From NCBI GenBank assembly GCA_030841765.1, contig JAUUSS010000076.1, forward strand, positions 1 through 11,536: a DNA stretch of 11,536 nucleotides, in the 5' to 3' direction. This document shows positions 5,815 to 11,536 of this stretch, piece after piece. The notes below the pieces were generated by a model. It ran no database searches, was not told where the DNA came from, and worked only from the letters and a program-made list of their open reading frames with translations. Both the position numbers and the translations under genes were made by a program. Each line of letters starts with the position of its first letter. The stretch's first letter is position 1. This stretch comes from Collinsella aerofaciens. GTDB taxonomy: Bacteria; Actinomycetota; Coriobacteriia; Coriobacteriales; Coriobacteriaceae.

Positions 5815-7173
5815 TTACTCGTTCTTGGGCGCGGGGTGCTTGCAGACCACACTCATGTAGATCATGCCGAGCACGGCCGCGGTGACCGAACCGGCGAGAA
5901 TAGCGGCCTTGGCTGCAAGAACCTCAAACTGGGCCGTCGGGAAGGCAAGGCCGCTGATGAGAATCGACATGGTAAAGCCGATACCGCCCAGAATGCCCAC
6001 GCCGGCAATCATGTGCCAGTTGACATTGTGCGGCAGCTCGCAGGCCTTAAGCTTAACCAGGGCAAACGTCATACCAAAAATGCCGATCGGCTTGCCCAGC
6101 AGCATGCCAAAGTACACGCCGAGCGTCACCGGATCGGTGAGCAGCGTGCTCATGTCCACGCCCACTAAGCGAACCTGAGCGTTTACGAACGCAAAGATCG
6201 GCAGGATCACAAAGTTGACCGGCGTGGAGATCAGACGCTCCATGCGGATAAGCGGCGGGGTCACGCGGTGCATGACGCGCTCGACCTTGGTAGTCGAGAC
6301 GGTAAAGTCATGCTGGCCCAGGATGTGTGCCTCGTCGTCGTAGCGGTCATCGAGCAGCGGCAGGCACTCGCCCAGCCAATCGGTGAGACTATCGAGCTTG
6401 ACGCCGCACTTGGCCGGAATGGTGAAGGCCAGGATGACGCCAGCAAGCGTGGCATGTACGCCGCTCTTGAACATGCAGAACCACAACAGCAGCCCCAGTA
6501 CCGAATACGGGGCAAGGCGGTAATGCTGCGTCTTGTTGAGCCACACGAGCGCGCAGGTCGCAAGCGCGGCGGCGCCCAACCAAAACGGATTGGGGCTCTG
6601 ACCGTAGAAAATGGCGATGGCGGCGATGGAGATCAGGTCGTCGGCGATGGCGAGCGTCGAGAAGAACACGCGCACGCCGTTGGGCACGCGATTGCCCAAA
6701 AGCGACAGCACGCCCAGCGCAAAGGCAATATCGGTTGCCATGGGGATGGCCCAACCGTTACGGGCACCGGCATGGTTAAAGATCAGGTAGATGCAGGCGG
6801 GAACGACGACGCCGCCCACGGCCGCCAGCATGGGAAGCATGGCCTGACGCGGATTCTTGAGCTCGCCGACCGTCATCTCGTACTTAAGCTCAATGCCCAC
6901 CAACAAAAAGAAAATCGCCATGAGGAAGTCATTGACGAAAAGCTCAGCGGTGAGACCGGCCGTAAGGTTGCCCAGGCCCACATACAGCGGGGTCTCCAAA
7001 AAGTGATGGATGGCCTCGTAGGCATCGGTGTTGGCGCAGATAACGGCGGCGATAGCGGCGAAGACCATGACGGCGGCGGAAATCGTGCCGTTCTCGGCGA
7101 TGCGCTCCCAAATGTCGTGACGTTCAAAGCGCTTGCGCTCACGAACGTTGAACAGCTGCTCAGTTGCTGCCAT
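5815..7173 (-). CDS. nhaA: NhaA-type Na+/H+ antiporter
   Basis: Inner-membrane antiporter that expels Na+ or Li+ in exchange for protons. It has 452 aa and multiple hydrophobic segments. Hallmarks are ATDIAFALG with Thr147-Asp148 (E. coli T132-D133), the ion-binding pair Asp178-Asp179 in LAIADDLISI (E. coli D163-D164), and Lys361 in GKPIGIF (E. coli K300). A hydrophilic loop at about 254-315, rich in charged residues, is much longer than in the 388-aa E. coli protein. The ATG at 7171-7173 (MAATEQLF) is chosen because AAGGAG lies six bases upstream; an upstream in-frame ATG at 7227 would add 18 non-family residues and overlaps the leader terminator. A long leader with an intrinsic terminator precedes it, suggesting attenuation control. 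Confidence 0.96.
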   Translation of the reverse strand: MAATEQLFNVRERKRFERHDIWERIAENGTISAAVMVFAAIAAVICANTDAYEAIHHFLETPLYVGLGNLTAGLTAELFVNDFLMAIFFLLVGIELKYEMTVGELKNPRQAMLPMLAAVGGVVVPACIYLIFNHAGARNGWAIPMATDIAFALGVLSLLGNRVPNGVRVFFSTLAIADDLISIAAIAIFYGQSPNPFWLGAAALATCALVWLNKTQHYRLAPYSVLGLLLWFCMFKSGVHATLAGVILAFTIPAKCGVKLDSLTDWLGECLPLLDDRYDDEAHILGQHDFTVSTTKVERVMHRVTPPLIRMERLISTPVNFVILPIFAFVNAQVRLVGVDMSTLLTDPVTLGVYFGMLLGKPIGIFGMTFALVKLKACELPHNVNWHMIAGVGILGGIGFTMSILISGLAFPTAQFEVLAAKAAILAGSVTAAVLGMIYMSVVCKHPAPKNE

Positions 7174-7206
7174 GGGCGGCTCCTTTCTCGGGAAAGCTCC
7201 CGTCTT

Positions 7207-7242
7207 AAAAAAGCACGGCCCGCCCAAGTGGCGGCGCCGCGC
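7207..7242 (-). terminator. Intrinsic terminator in the nhaA leader, 33 nt before the start codon
   Basis: On the minus strand, GCGCGGCGCCGCC (7242-7230) pairs with GGGCGGGCCGTGC (7225-7213) over 13 positions with one G.U wobble and one mismatch, loop ACTT, followed by six T (7212-7207). Only 33 nt separate the T-run from the nhaA ATG, too little for a promoter, so nhaA transcription must read through it. Confidence 0.85.
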
Positions 7243-7289
7243 TCTAACGTATTACGCTTGCATCTAGCCTACCCTGCACGACAAGCACG

Positions 7290-7354
7290 CAGGCGTGGCC
7301 GAAAAGCGGAACCACAGGTTGAACATTATTTGCTCAACGGCACGGACACGCCTG
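7290..7354. repeat. Nested inverted repeats in the nhaA leader
   Basis: An 8-bp outer pair (CAGGCGTG 7290-7297, CACGCCTG 7347-7354) encloses a 21-bp interrupted dyad GTTGAnCAnnnnnTGnTCAAC (7318-7338). The dyad could be a DNA operator (its shape resembles ArsR/SmtB-type sites) or part of an RNA fold. Confidence 0.45.
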
Positions 7355-7381
7355 TCCAAGAGACGACGCGGCGCCGTGCAT

Positions 7382-7421
7382 AAAAAACGACCGGAGCGCG
7401 GGGCGTCCGCGATCCGGTCGT
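7382..7421 (-). terminator. Intrinsic terminator of ppaC
   Basis: On the minus strand, ACGACCGGA (7421-7413) pairs perfectly with TCCGGTCGT (7395-7387), with an inner GCGG/CCGC pairing, followed by six T (7387-7382). It begins about 20 nt after the ppaC stop. Confidence 0.9.
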
Positions 7422-7440
7422 GGCGTTTGGTCAACTAAAC

Positions 7441-8364
7441 CTAGCAGGCGGCCATAATGGGGGCAGCGACCTGCTTCTTACGGGAAAGGACACCCGGCAT
7501 CCAGACGCCGTCGTGCTCGTCAGCAATGCCCAGGCCCTTCTGAGCAGCCTCGGTCTCGCCCTCGAGCAGGACCTGCGAGCCCTCCTCCATGATGTCGGTG
7601 ATGCACAGGACAATGCCGTCGGCGCCCTTCTCGGCGGCGTAGGCGCGCATGGCCTCGCGGATCTCGTCGATCATGCCGAGCGCGCGGCTCTTGTCGACAG
7701 TCTCGTACTGGCCGATGAGCAGCTTCTTACCGGCGGGCTCGAACATCTTGATGTCGTTGCCGACCATCTCGGCTGCGGTGAAGGAGCCGGACGGACGGGT
7801 GAGGAAGACCTCCATGCCAAACTTGACCGGGTCGACGCCCACCTGCTCGCCGAGCTTGGCGGCGACGGCGCGGTCGACATCGGTGGTGGTGGGGCTCTTG
7901 AGCATGAGCGTGTCGGTCATCATGGCCGAGAGCAGCAGCTTGGCCTGGACGTCGGAAAGCTCAACGCCGAGCACGCCGGCGAGCTTGGTGACGATGGTGC
8001 AGCTGGAGCCCCAGGGCAGGCAGATGTAGTGCAGCGGGCCGGCGGTCTCGAAGTCGCCGATGCGGTGATGGTCGACAACACCAAAGACCGTGGCGTCCTT
8101 AAGGCCGGCGACGGACTGGGCAGACTCGTTGTGGTCGGTGAGGACGACGAGCTGACCGGCCTCGACGGAATCAATCACGCGGGGCTCGGCGATGCCGGCG
8201 TCGGCGAGCAGCTTGGCGGACTCGGCCGGAAGCTGGCCCAGAGCGCAAGCCTCGTAGGTGTTGCCGGCATACTCAACCTGGTTGAGCAGCTGGGACAGGA
8301 CGACGGCGCTCATGATGGCGTCGTTATCGGGGTTCTGGTGACCAAAGACAAGAACGTTTGCCAT
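7441..8364 (-). CDS. ppaC: Manganese-dependent (family II) inorganic pyrophosphatase
   Basis: Cytosolic DHH-family phosphatase that hydrolyses pyrophosphate to two phosphates, pulling biosynthetic reactions forward. It has 307 aa, the usual family II length. Metal ligands are visible: FGHQNPDNDAI at 7-17 (His9, Asp13, Asp15), TDHNES with Asp77, VVDHHRIGD with Asp98-His99-His100, and MMTDTLMLK with Asp151. The C-terminal substrate-binding motif SRKKQ is at 294-298. The family often has NPDTD or NPDSD where this has NPDND. GGAGG lies six bases before the ATG. It has its own terminator downstream. No CBS or DRTGG regulatory domains are inserted, so this is the simple form. Confidence 0.97.
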   Translation of the reverse strand: MANVLVFGHQNPDNDAIMSAVVLSQLLNQVEYAGNTYEACALGQLPAESAKLLADAGIAEPRVIDSVEAGQLVVLTDHNESAQSVAGLKDATVFGVVDHHRIGDFETAGPLHYICLPWGSSCTIVTKLAGVLGVELSDVQAKLLLSAMMTDTLMLKSPTTTDVDRAVAAKLGEQVGVDPVKFGMEVFLTRPSGSFTAAEMVGNDIKMFEPAGKKLLIGQYETVDKSRALGMIDEIREAMRAYAAEKGADGIVLCITDIMEEGSQVLLEGETEAAQKGLGIADEHDGVWMPGVLSRKKQVAAPIMAAC

Positions 8365-8416
8365 GGGTTTCCTCCACTTGATATGTGTACTTGGACGTAG
8401 CTATGGTAGCACGCCG

Positions 8417-8451
8417 ATGCCGAGCCTTCGCAGACGGAAGGGCCACGGCAT
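8417..8451. other. Two-tier hairpin in the ppaC upstream region
   Basis: ATGCCG (8417-8422) pairs with CGGCAT (8446-8451), and inside it CCTTC (8425-8429) pairs with GAAGG (8437-8441). On the plus strand ATTTT follows, but there is no plus-strand gene for it to terminate. It lies between the ROK kinase and ppaC, so it may be an inefficient boundary or part of the ppaC leader. Confidence 0.35.
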
Positions 8452-8467
8452 ATTTTGGGGCAGGCAC

Positions 8468-8521
8468 GGGGGCCAAGACTATCCCTTTTGCACCGTGTTG
8501 GTGCAAAGTAACCTGACCCCC
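8468..8521. repeat. REP-like two-tier hairpin beside the ROK gene
   Basis: Outer arms GGGGGCCAAG (8468-8477) and CCTGACCCCC (8512-8521) pair over 10 positions with two wobbles. The inner arms TTTGCACC (8487-8494) and GGTGCAAA (8500-8507) pair perfectly around a GTGTT loop. There is no T-run, so it is a poor terminator. The minus-strand core GGGTCAGGTTACTTTGCACC resembles a sequence at 9554-9573 on the plus strand. It ends ten bases from the ROK stop codon. Confidence 0.5.
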
Positions 8522-8530
8522 TTGTACCAG

Positions 8531-9484
8531 CTATTTACCGGCGGCGCGCAGAGCTACGTAGGCGGCGCCGATGATGCCGGCGTCGTTGCCGAGCGAAGCG
8601 ACCTTAATGGGCGTCTCGCGCGAGGCGGAAAGCGCGTAGCGCTGGAAGTGCTCGCGAACGGCGTCGAGGTAGACATCGGCCGAGGCGGACGCACCGCCGC
8701 CGATCAGGAACATCTCGGGGTCGACCACGTTGGCGATAAGCGCCAGAGCGCGGCCGAGATAGTCGGCCATGGTATCGGCAGCTGCCAGCGCCAGCTTGTC
8801 ACCCTCGCGGCAGGCCTGGAACACGTCCTTGGAATCTGAGGGGCCGGTGAGCTCGATGGGCTCGACGCCCGCCTTCTTGCACTCGGCAAGGTAGTTGCTC
8901 ACCACGCCGGTGGCACTGGAATACTGCTCCAGGTGGCCATGGCCACCGCAGCCGCAGGTACGCTCCTCGGCCGGGTTCAGGCACATGTGGCCAATCTCGC
9001 CGCCGGCGCCCACAACGCCCGATACCACATCGCCGTTAACGATAACGCCGCCGCCCACGCCGGTACCGATGGTGACCATCACCACGTTCTGTACACCCTT
9101 GGCAGAGCCGAGCCAGGCCTCGCCCATGGCAGCGGCGTTGGCGTCGTTCTCATACTTAACGACCGCATCGGGGCAGTGCTCCTGAATGGCGACCCTCAGC
9201 TCGGGCAGGTTAATGGCAATGTTGGCCTTGACCTTGGCATCGCCCGACGCCGGGATGGGGCACGGAACGGCCAGGCCAATGCCTGCCACAAAGGCACGCG
9301 GAATCTGCGCCTTGGCGACCACCTGGTCGATAGCCTCGGTCACCGCGGCAAAGCCCGCAGCGTCAACGATGGGAGGCGTGAGCACGCTGGCCTTGGCCAG
9401 CAGGTTTCCGTCCTCGTCGAACAGGCCCTCCTTAACCGAAGTGCCGCCGACGTCGATGCCGATGTAGTACTGCTTAGGTTCCAT
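8531..9484 (-). CDS. ROK-family sugar kinase (glucokinase-like)
   Basis: Cytoplasmic ATP-dependent sugar kinase, 317 aa. The N-terminal phosphate-binding motif IGIDVGGTSVKEGLF is at 8-22 (Asp11). The catalytic aspartate is Asp114 in YENDANAAA. The second nucleotide motif GTGVGGGVIVNGD is at 140-152. The ROK zinc region runs from EIGH (163-166) through CGCGGHGHLEQ (177-187): Cys177 and Cys179 are present, but the third cysteine of the usual CxCGxxGCxE is His184. The ATG at 9482-9484 is chosen because AAGGTGG lies six bases upstream and the family motif starts directly after it; the longer reading from 9550 adds 22 unrelated residues. No HTH domain, so it is a kinase rather than a NagC-type repressor. 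Sugar unknown; glucose or a product of the neighbouring PTS pathway is plausible. Confidence 0.94.
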   Translation of the reverse strand: MEPKQYYIGIDVGGTSVKEGLFDEDGNLLAKASVLTPPIVDAAGFAAVTEAIDQVVAKAQIPRAFVAGIGLAVPCPIPASGDAKVKANIAINLPELRVAIQEHCPDAVVKYENDANAAAMGEAWLGSAKGVQNVVMVTIGTGVGGGVIVNGDVVSGVVGAGGEIGHMCLNPAEERTCGCGGHGHLEQYSSATGVVSNYLAECKKAGVEPIELTGPSDSKDVFQACREGDKLALAAADTMADYLGRALALIANVVDPEMFLIGGGASASADVYLDAVREHFQRYALSASRETPIKVASLGNDAGIIGAAYVALRAAGK

Positions 9485-9538
9485 GGGAGCCCACCTTTCT
9501 CGTTTAAACATTGCCTGTATGGTACCGCTCCCAAGGCA

Positions 9539-9579
9539 AAAACCTACCAAAAAGGGACAGGTTTGTTTTGGCAGGTTTT
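9539..9579. repeat. Imperfect hairpin/repeat upstream of the ROK kinase
   Basis: AAAACCTACC (9539-9548) pairs with GGCAGGTTTT (9570-9579) at nine of ten positions. The plus-strand core GGGACAGGTTTGTTTTGGCA (9554-9573) resembles the minus-strand core at 8502-8521, so the two related sequences flank the ROK gene in opposite orientations. Confidence 0.4.
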
Positions 9580-9630
9580 ATCTGGGGAAGCGCGAATGGT
9601 CGCTTAATAGGTCGCGCAAGACCTTCCCCA

Positions 9631-9667
9631 AATATAAAGGCGCCGGGAGGCGGAGACTCCCGGCGCC
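9631..9667 (-). terminator. Intrinsic terminator of the PTS operon
   Basis: Perfect 11-bp stem on the minus strand, GGCGCCGGGAG / CTCCCGGCGCC (9667-9657 with 9649-9639), seven-base loop, followed by TTTATATTT. It lies about 60 nt after the EIIA stop. Confidence 0.92.
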
Positions 9668-9725
9668 CGTCAAAGGGACTGTGTTGTCTGTTGGACCGCA
9701 CGGTCCATCGCGGCGATAACGCCGA

Positions 9726-10058
9726 CTAGGCCTGAAGTACCTGCAGCTGCTTGTGAATCTCGATGAGCTCCGTCGCCATGACGCGCATGGTCTCGGTACC
9801 GGCCATCTGGTCCTCGGCATGCAGCAGAATCAACGGGGCCTCGCCGTTACGCTCGCCGTTGGCCTCCTTCTTCAGAAGCCCCATGTGAACATCGTGGCCA
9901 CCGTTATAGGCCTCGTCGCCCTGCTTGATAAGCTCCTCGGCGGCGCCAAAATCGCCCTCCTTGGCCTTTTGCACGGCATTGATGTACATGCTCTTGGCGG
10001 TACCGACGTAGCTGATGATCTCAAAGCAGGTCATCTGCAGTTCGTTCATATCCTCCAT
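9726..10058 (-). CDS. PTS lactose/cellobiose-family EIIA component
   Basis: Soluble phosphocarrier that passes phosphate from HPr to EIIB (CelC/ChbA/LacF type). It is a 110-aa all-helical protein. The phosphorylation site is His80 in LILLHAEDQM, with Asp83 matching the metal-binding aspartate of the trimer. GNNxxH-type features are replaced here by YNGGHDVHMG at 51-60. Start: the ATG at 10056-10058 has TAGGTG six bases upstream, overlapping the EIIB stop; alternatives are a GTG directly after that stop (10067) and ATG three codons later (10049). It is the last gene of the operon before a strong terminator. Confidence 0.94.
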   Translation of the reverse strand: MEDMNELQMTCFEIISYVGTAKSMYINAVQKAKEGDFGAAEELIKQGDEAYNGGHDVHMGLLKKEANGERNGEAPLILLHAEDQMAGTETMRVMATELIEIHKQLQVLQA

Positions 10059-10067
10059 GCGGAGCAC

Positions 10068-10370
10068 CTAGCCCATCACGCTGACGCAGTGGTCGATGAT
10101 GCCGGCAGCGTTCATGCGGCCGTAGTCGACCATGTTGATGACCTCGACCGGGAAACGGCCGGCGGCCTCCTTCTCAAAATCGCCCTTGGTGTAGCCGATC
10201 TGCGGGCCAAGCAGCAACATGTCGCACTCGCCCAGGTGATCGTGGGCCTCGTTCATGGGACGAGCCTCGACCTCAATATCCAGACCACGGTTTGCAACCT
10301 CGGCCTGCATCTTCTGGACCAGCAGGCTCGTGGACATACCGGCATTGCAGCAGAGCATGATCTTCTTCAT
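10068..10370 (-). CDS. PTS lactose/cellobiose-family EIIB component
   Basis: Cytoplasmic phosphotransfer protein (CelA/ChbB/LicB type), 100 aa. It receives phosphate from EIIA on a cysteine and passes it to sugar bound by EIIC. The active-site loop is MLCCNAGMSTSLL; by alignment to the usual CSAGMSTS pattern, Cys8 is the phosphorylated residue, with Cys7 an extra neighbour. A strong AAGGAGG stands five bases before the ATG. The EIIA gene starts within ten bases of its stop. EIIC lies upstream, separated by 160 nt that hold a hairpin. Confidence 0.95.
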   Translation of the reverse strand: MKKIMLCCNAGMSTSLLVQKMQAEVANRGLDIEVEARPMNEAHDHLGECDMLLLGPQIGYTKGDFEKEAAGRFPVEVINMVDYGRMNAAGIIDHCVSVMG

Positions 10371-10471
10371 GGTTTCCTCCTTATAACTGCGCGGCGCGCA
10401 GACGACGACTGGTTTTATTCCTTGCGGCTATTGTGCCCACCCCCTGCATCTTTACACAAGGGAGAGAGCCA

Positions 10472-10500
10472 CGGGCACCGGCACCGCGTACCGGTGCCCG
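10472..10500 (-). other. Intercistronic hairpin between EIIC and EIIB genes
   Basis: Perfect 10-bp GC-rich stem CGGGCACCGG / CCGGTGCCCG around a nine-base loop, with no T-run on either strand. It lies 31 nt after the EIIC stop. In such positions hairpins often protect or cut the mRNA so that soluble components are made in excess of the membrane component; that role is inferred. Confidence 0.55.
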
Positions 10501-10530
10501 CAACGGTGAAAGGGACGAACGTTAGGCGTT

Positions 10531-11536
10531 CTACTCGGCAAGAGCCTCCTGCTTGGCGATTGCCTTCTCGGAAATCTTCATGAAGGGCAGGTAGACGGCC
10601 ATGCCAATGACAATCTCGAGAGCCTGCCACACGCCGGCGCGCCAGTCAAAGCCCGTAGCGAGCAGGGCATTGATGACGGGAGGCATAGTCCAGGGCACCT
10701 GGGCGATGCAGGGGCTGATGATGCCTGCGCAGGTAAGGCCATAGGTGATGCCGATGAACAGGTCGGGAAGGAGGACAAACGGGATCATGAGCGGCAGGTT
10801 GTACACGATGGGGTAACCGTAGATAACCGGCTCGTTGATGTTGAACAGACCAGGCAGGATAGCCATCTTGGAAACGGTCTCGGAAGCCTTGTTCTTGGAG
10901 AACAGGAGCGTGTCGAGCAGAAGCATGAGGGTGCAGCCCGAGCCGCCGATGAGGGCAAAGCTGTTAACGATCTGCATGTTCATGTAGTGATCGGGTTGGA
11001 TGGTGCCACCGGCGGCAAAGGTAGCCATGTTGTCGACGATGAGCATGGTCAGGATCGGCTCGACGGTAGCGCCAGAGATGGTGGACTGGTGAATACCGAC
11101 GCAGAACAGCAGGTTAGCAAGGGTGTAGATGAGGATAACAGCCCACGGACCGGCGTTCATGATGCTCTTGAGCGGGTTGGAGATGCACGTGGAGATGATG
11201 GCGCACAGATCGGTGCCGGCGCACACGGCGAGCAGGGCTGCGGCAAGAGCGAAGATCGCGAGGTTGAGCAGCATCGGGATCATGACGTTGAAGGAGTTGG
11301 AGACCGCGGGGGGCACGCCCTCGCCCAGCTTAACCTTGAGCTTCTCGACGCCAGAAATCTTGATGAAGAGCGAGACGGAAAGCAGGGCGATGATAATGGC
11401 CGAGAACAGACCGTTGGTGCCGGTGTTGGCAGTCGAAAGGGCGCCCGTGACCTCGGCGGAGGTGATCTTGTCGGTGAGCAGCGGGCTCGTGGCGGCAAGC
11501 GTGGCGGTGATCTGCTGCGGCATCATGATGACGAAA
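10531..11536 (-). CDS. PTS lactose/cellobiose-family EIIC permease, C-terminal 334 residues
   Basis: Membrane channel of a cellobiose/beta-glucoside-type PTS (CelB/ChbC/LicC type). The reading frame is open to the window edge; the family is about 430 aa, so roughly 100 N-terminal residues are missing, and the ATG at 11524-11526 is internal. Conserved stretches are VGIHQSTISGATVEPIL (substrate-site histidine), ALIGGSGCTLML and LFNINEPVIYGYPIVYN with the substrate-site glutamate in NINEP. Several hydrophobic spans are present. Substrate cannot be fixed from sequence: a beta-glucoside, lactose or N,N'-diacetylchitobiose is possible, as no hydrolase or regulator is in view. It leads the C-B-A gene order. 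Confidence 0.94.
   Translation of the reverse strand, partial: FVIMMPQQITATLAATSPLLTDKITSAEVTGALSTANTGTNGLFSAIIIALLSVSLFIKISGVEKLKVKLGEGVPPAVSNSFNVMIPMLLNLAIFALAAALLAVCAGTDLCAIISTCISNPLKSIMNAGPWAVILIYTLANLLFCVGIHQSTISGATVEPILTMLIVDNMATFAAGGTIQPDHYMNMQIVNSFALIGGSGCTLMLLLDTLLFSKNKASETVSKMAILPGLFNINEPVIYGYPIVYNLPLMIPFVLLPDLFIGITYGLTCAGIISPCIAQVPWTMPPVINALLATGFDWRAGVWQALEIVIGMAVYLPFMKISEKAIAKQEALAE

Larger units (their letters stand above)
7174..7381 (-). promoter_or_regulatory. nhaA 5' leader, candidate attenuator or riboswitch
   Basis: About 200 noncoding nt between the ppaC terminator and nhaA. Read on the minus strand it holds several pairings: a local hairpin GGACA/TGTCC (7344-7357), a competing long-range CAGGCGTG/CACGCCTG pairing (7290-7297 with 7347-7354), a GTTGA/TCAAC dyad (7318-7338), and a strong terminator (7207-7242). 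GCACGGC at 7373-7379 is complementary to the terminator 3' arm (7213-7219) and could act as an antiterminator. Established knowledge: nhaA genes in other bacteria are controlled by Li+-responsive RNAs (nhaA-I and nhaA-II motifs). I cannot match this leader to those consensus structures by eye. No clear promoter is visible. Confidence 0.5.

Noticed and set aside
7174..7227. Upstream ATG for nhaA adding 18 residues
   Set aside because: The added residues are not NhaA-like, the region includes the terminator T-run, and a strong ribosome binding site serves the ATG at 7171-7173.
6268..7383. Plus-strand reading frame of 371 codons opposite nhaA and its leader
   Set aside because: Antisense to nhaA; Gly/His/Asp-rich, with no family features or ribosome binding site.

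Overview
The window looks like a chromosomal segment of a high-GC member of the Coriobacteriia, most likely Collinsella or a close relative. This is inferred from the GC-rich third codon positions, strong AGGAGG-type ribosome binding sites, and the mix of a Tat/hydrogenase-maturation cluster, a family II pyrophosphatase and a lactose/cellobiose-type PTS. No 16S or other marker gene is present to confirm it. All recognisable genes are on the minus strand except one small plus-strand ORF at 5184-5438. I see no tRNA, rRNA, CRISPR array, insertion sequence or prophage gene.

Read in the direction of transcription (right to left), the window opens with a PTS operon: EIIC (10531-11536, cut by the window edge), a 10-bp hairpin, EIIB (10068-10370) and EIIA (9726-10058), closed by an excellent intrinsic terminator (9631-9667). 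Then come an ROK-family sugar kinase (8531-9484) bounded by two related repeat-like sequences, and a Mn-dependent pyrophosphatase ppaC (7441-8364) with its own terminator (7382-7421). Next is a roughly 200-nt leader (7174-7381) and the Na+/H+ antiporter nhaA (5815-7173). The leader ends in a second strong intrinsic terminator only 33 nt before the nhaA start codon. This arrangement indicates transcription attenuation, plausibly a cation riboswitch, and is the most interesting signal in the window.

The middle holds an A+T-rich noncoding stretch (about 5490-5722) bounded by a 10-bp inverted repeat and ending in a perfect plus-strand terminator, then a small plus-strand gene of unknown function (84 aa). 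Divergent from that gene is a subgroup Ic-like aspartate aminotransferase (3730-5034), followed by a STAS-domain anti-sigma-factor antagonist (3364-3678).

The left third is a tight cluster: tatA-type, tatC, hypA, hypB and a type IA topoisomerase (3210 down to 1). The tatA/tatC overlap and the tatC/hypA spacing suggest translational coupling. TatA/C exports folded cofactor-containing proteins, and HypA/HypB deliver nickel to [NiFe] hydrogenases, so this part of the cluster makes functional sense. The topoisomerase at its end is the odd member.

Several starts had to be set by ribosome binding sites and non-ATG codons: TTG for the topoisomerase, GTG for tatA, and internal ATGs for nhaA, the ROK kinase, EIIA and the small ORF.
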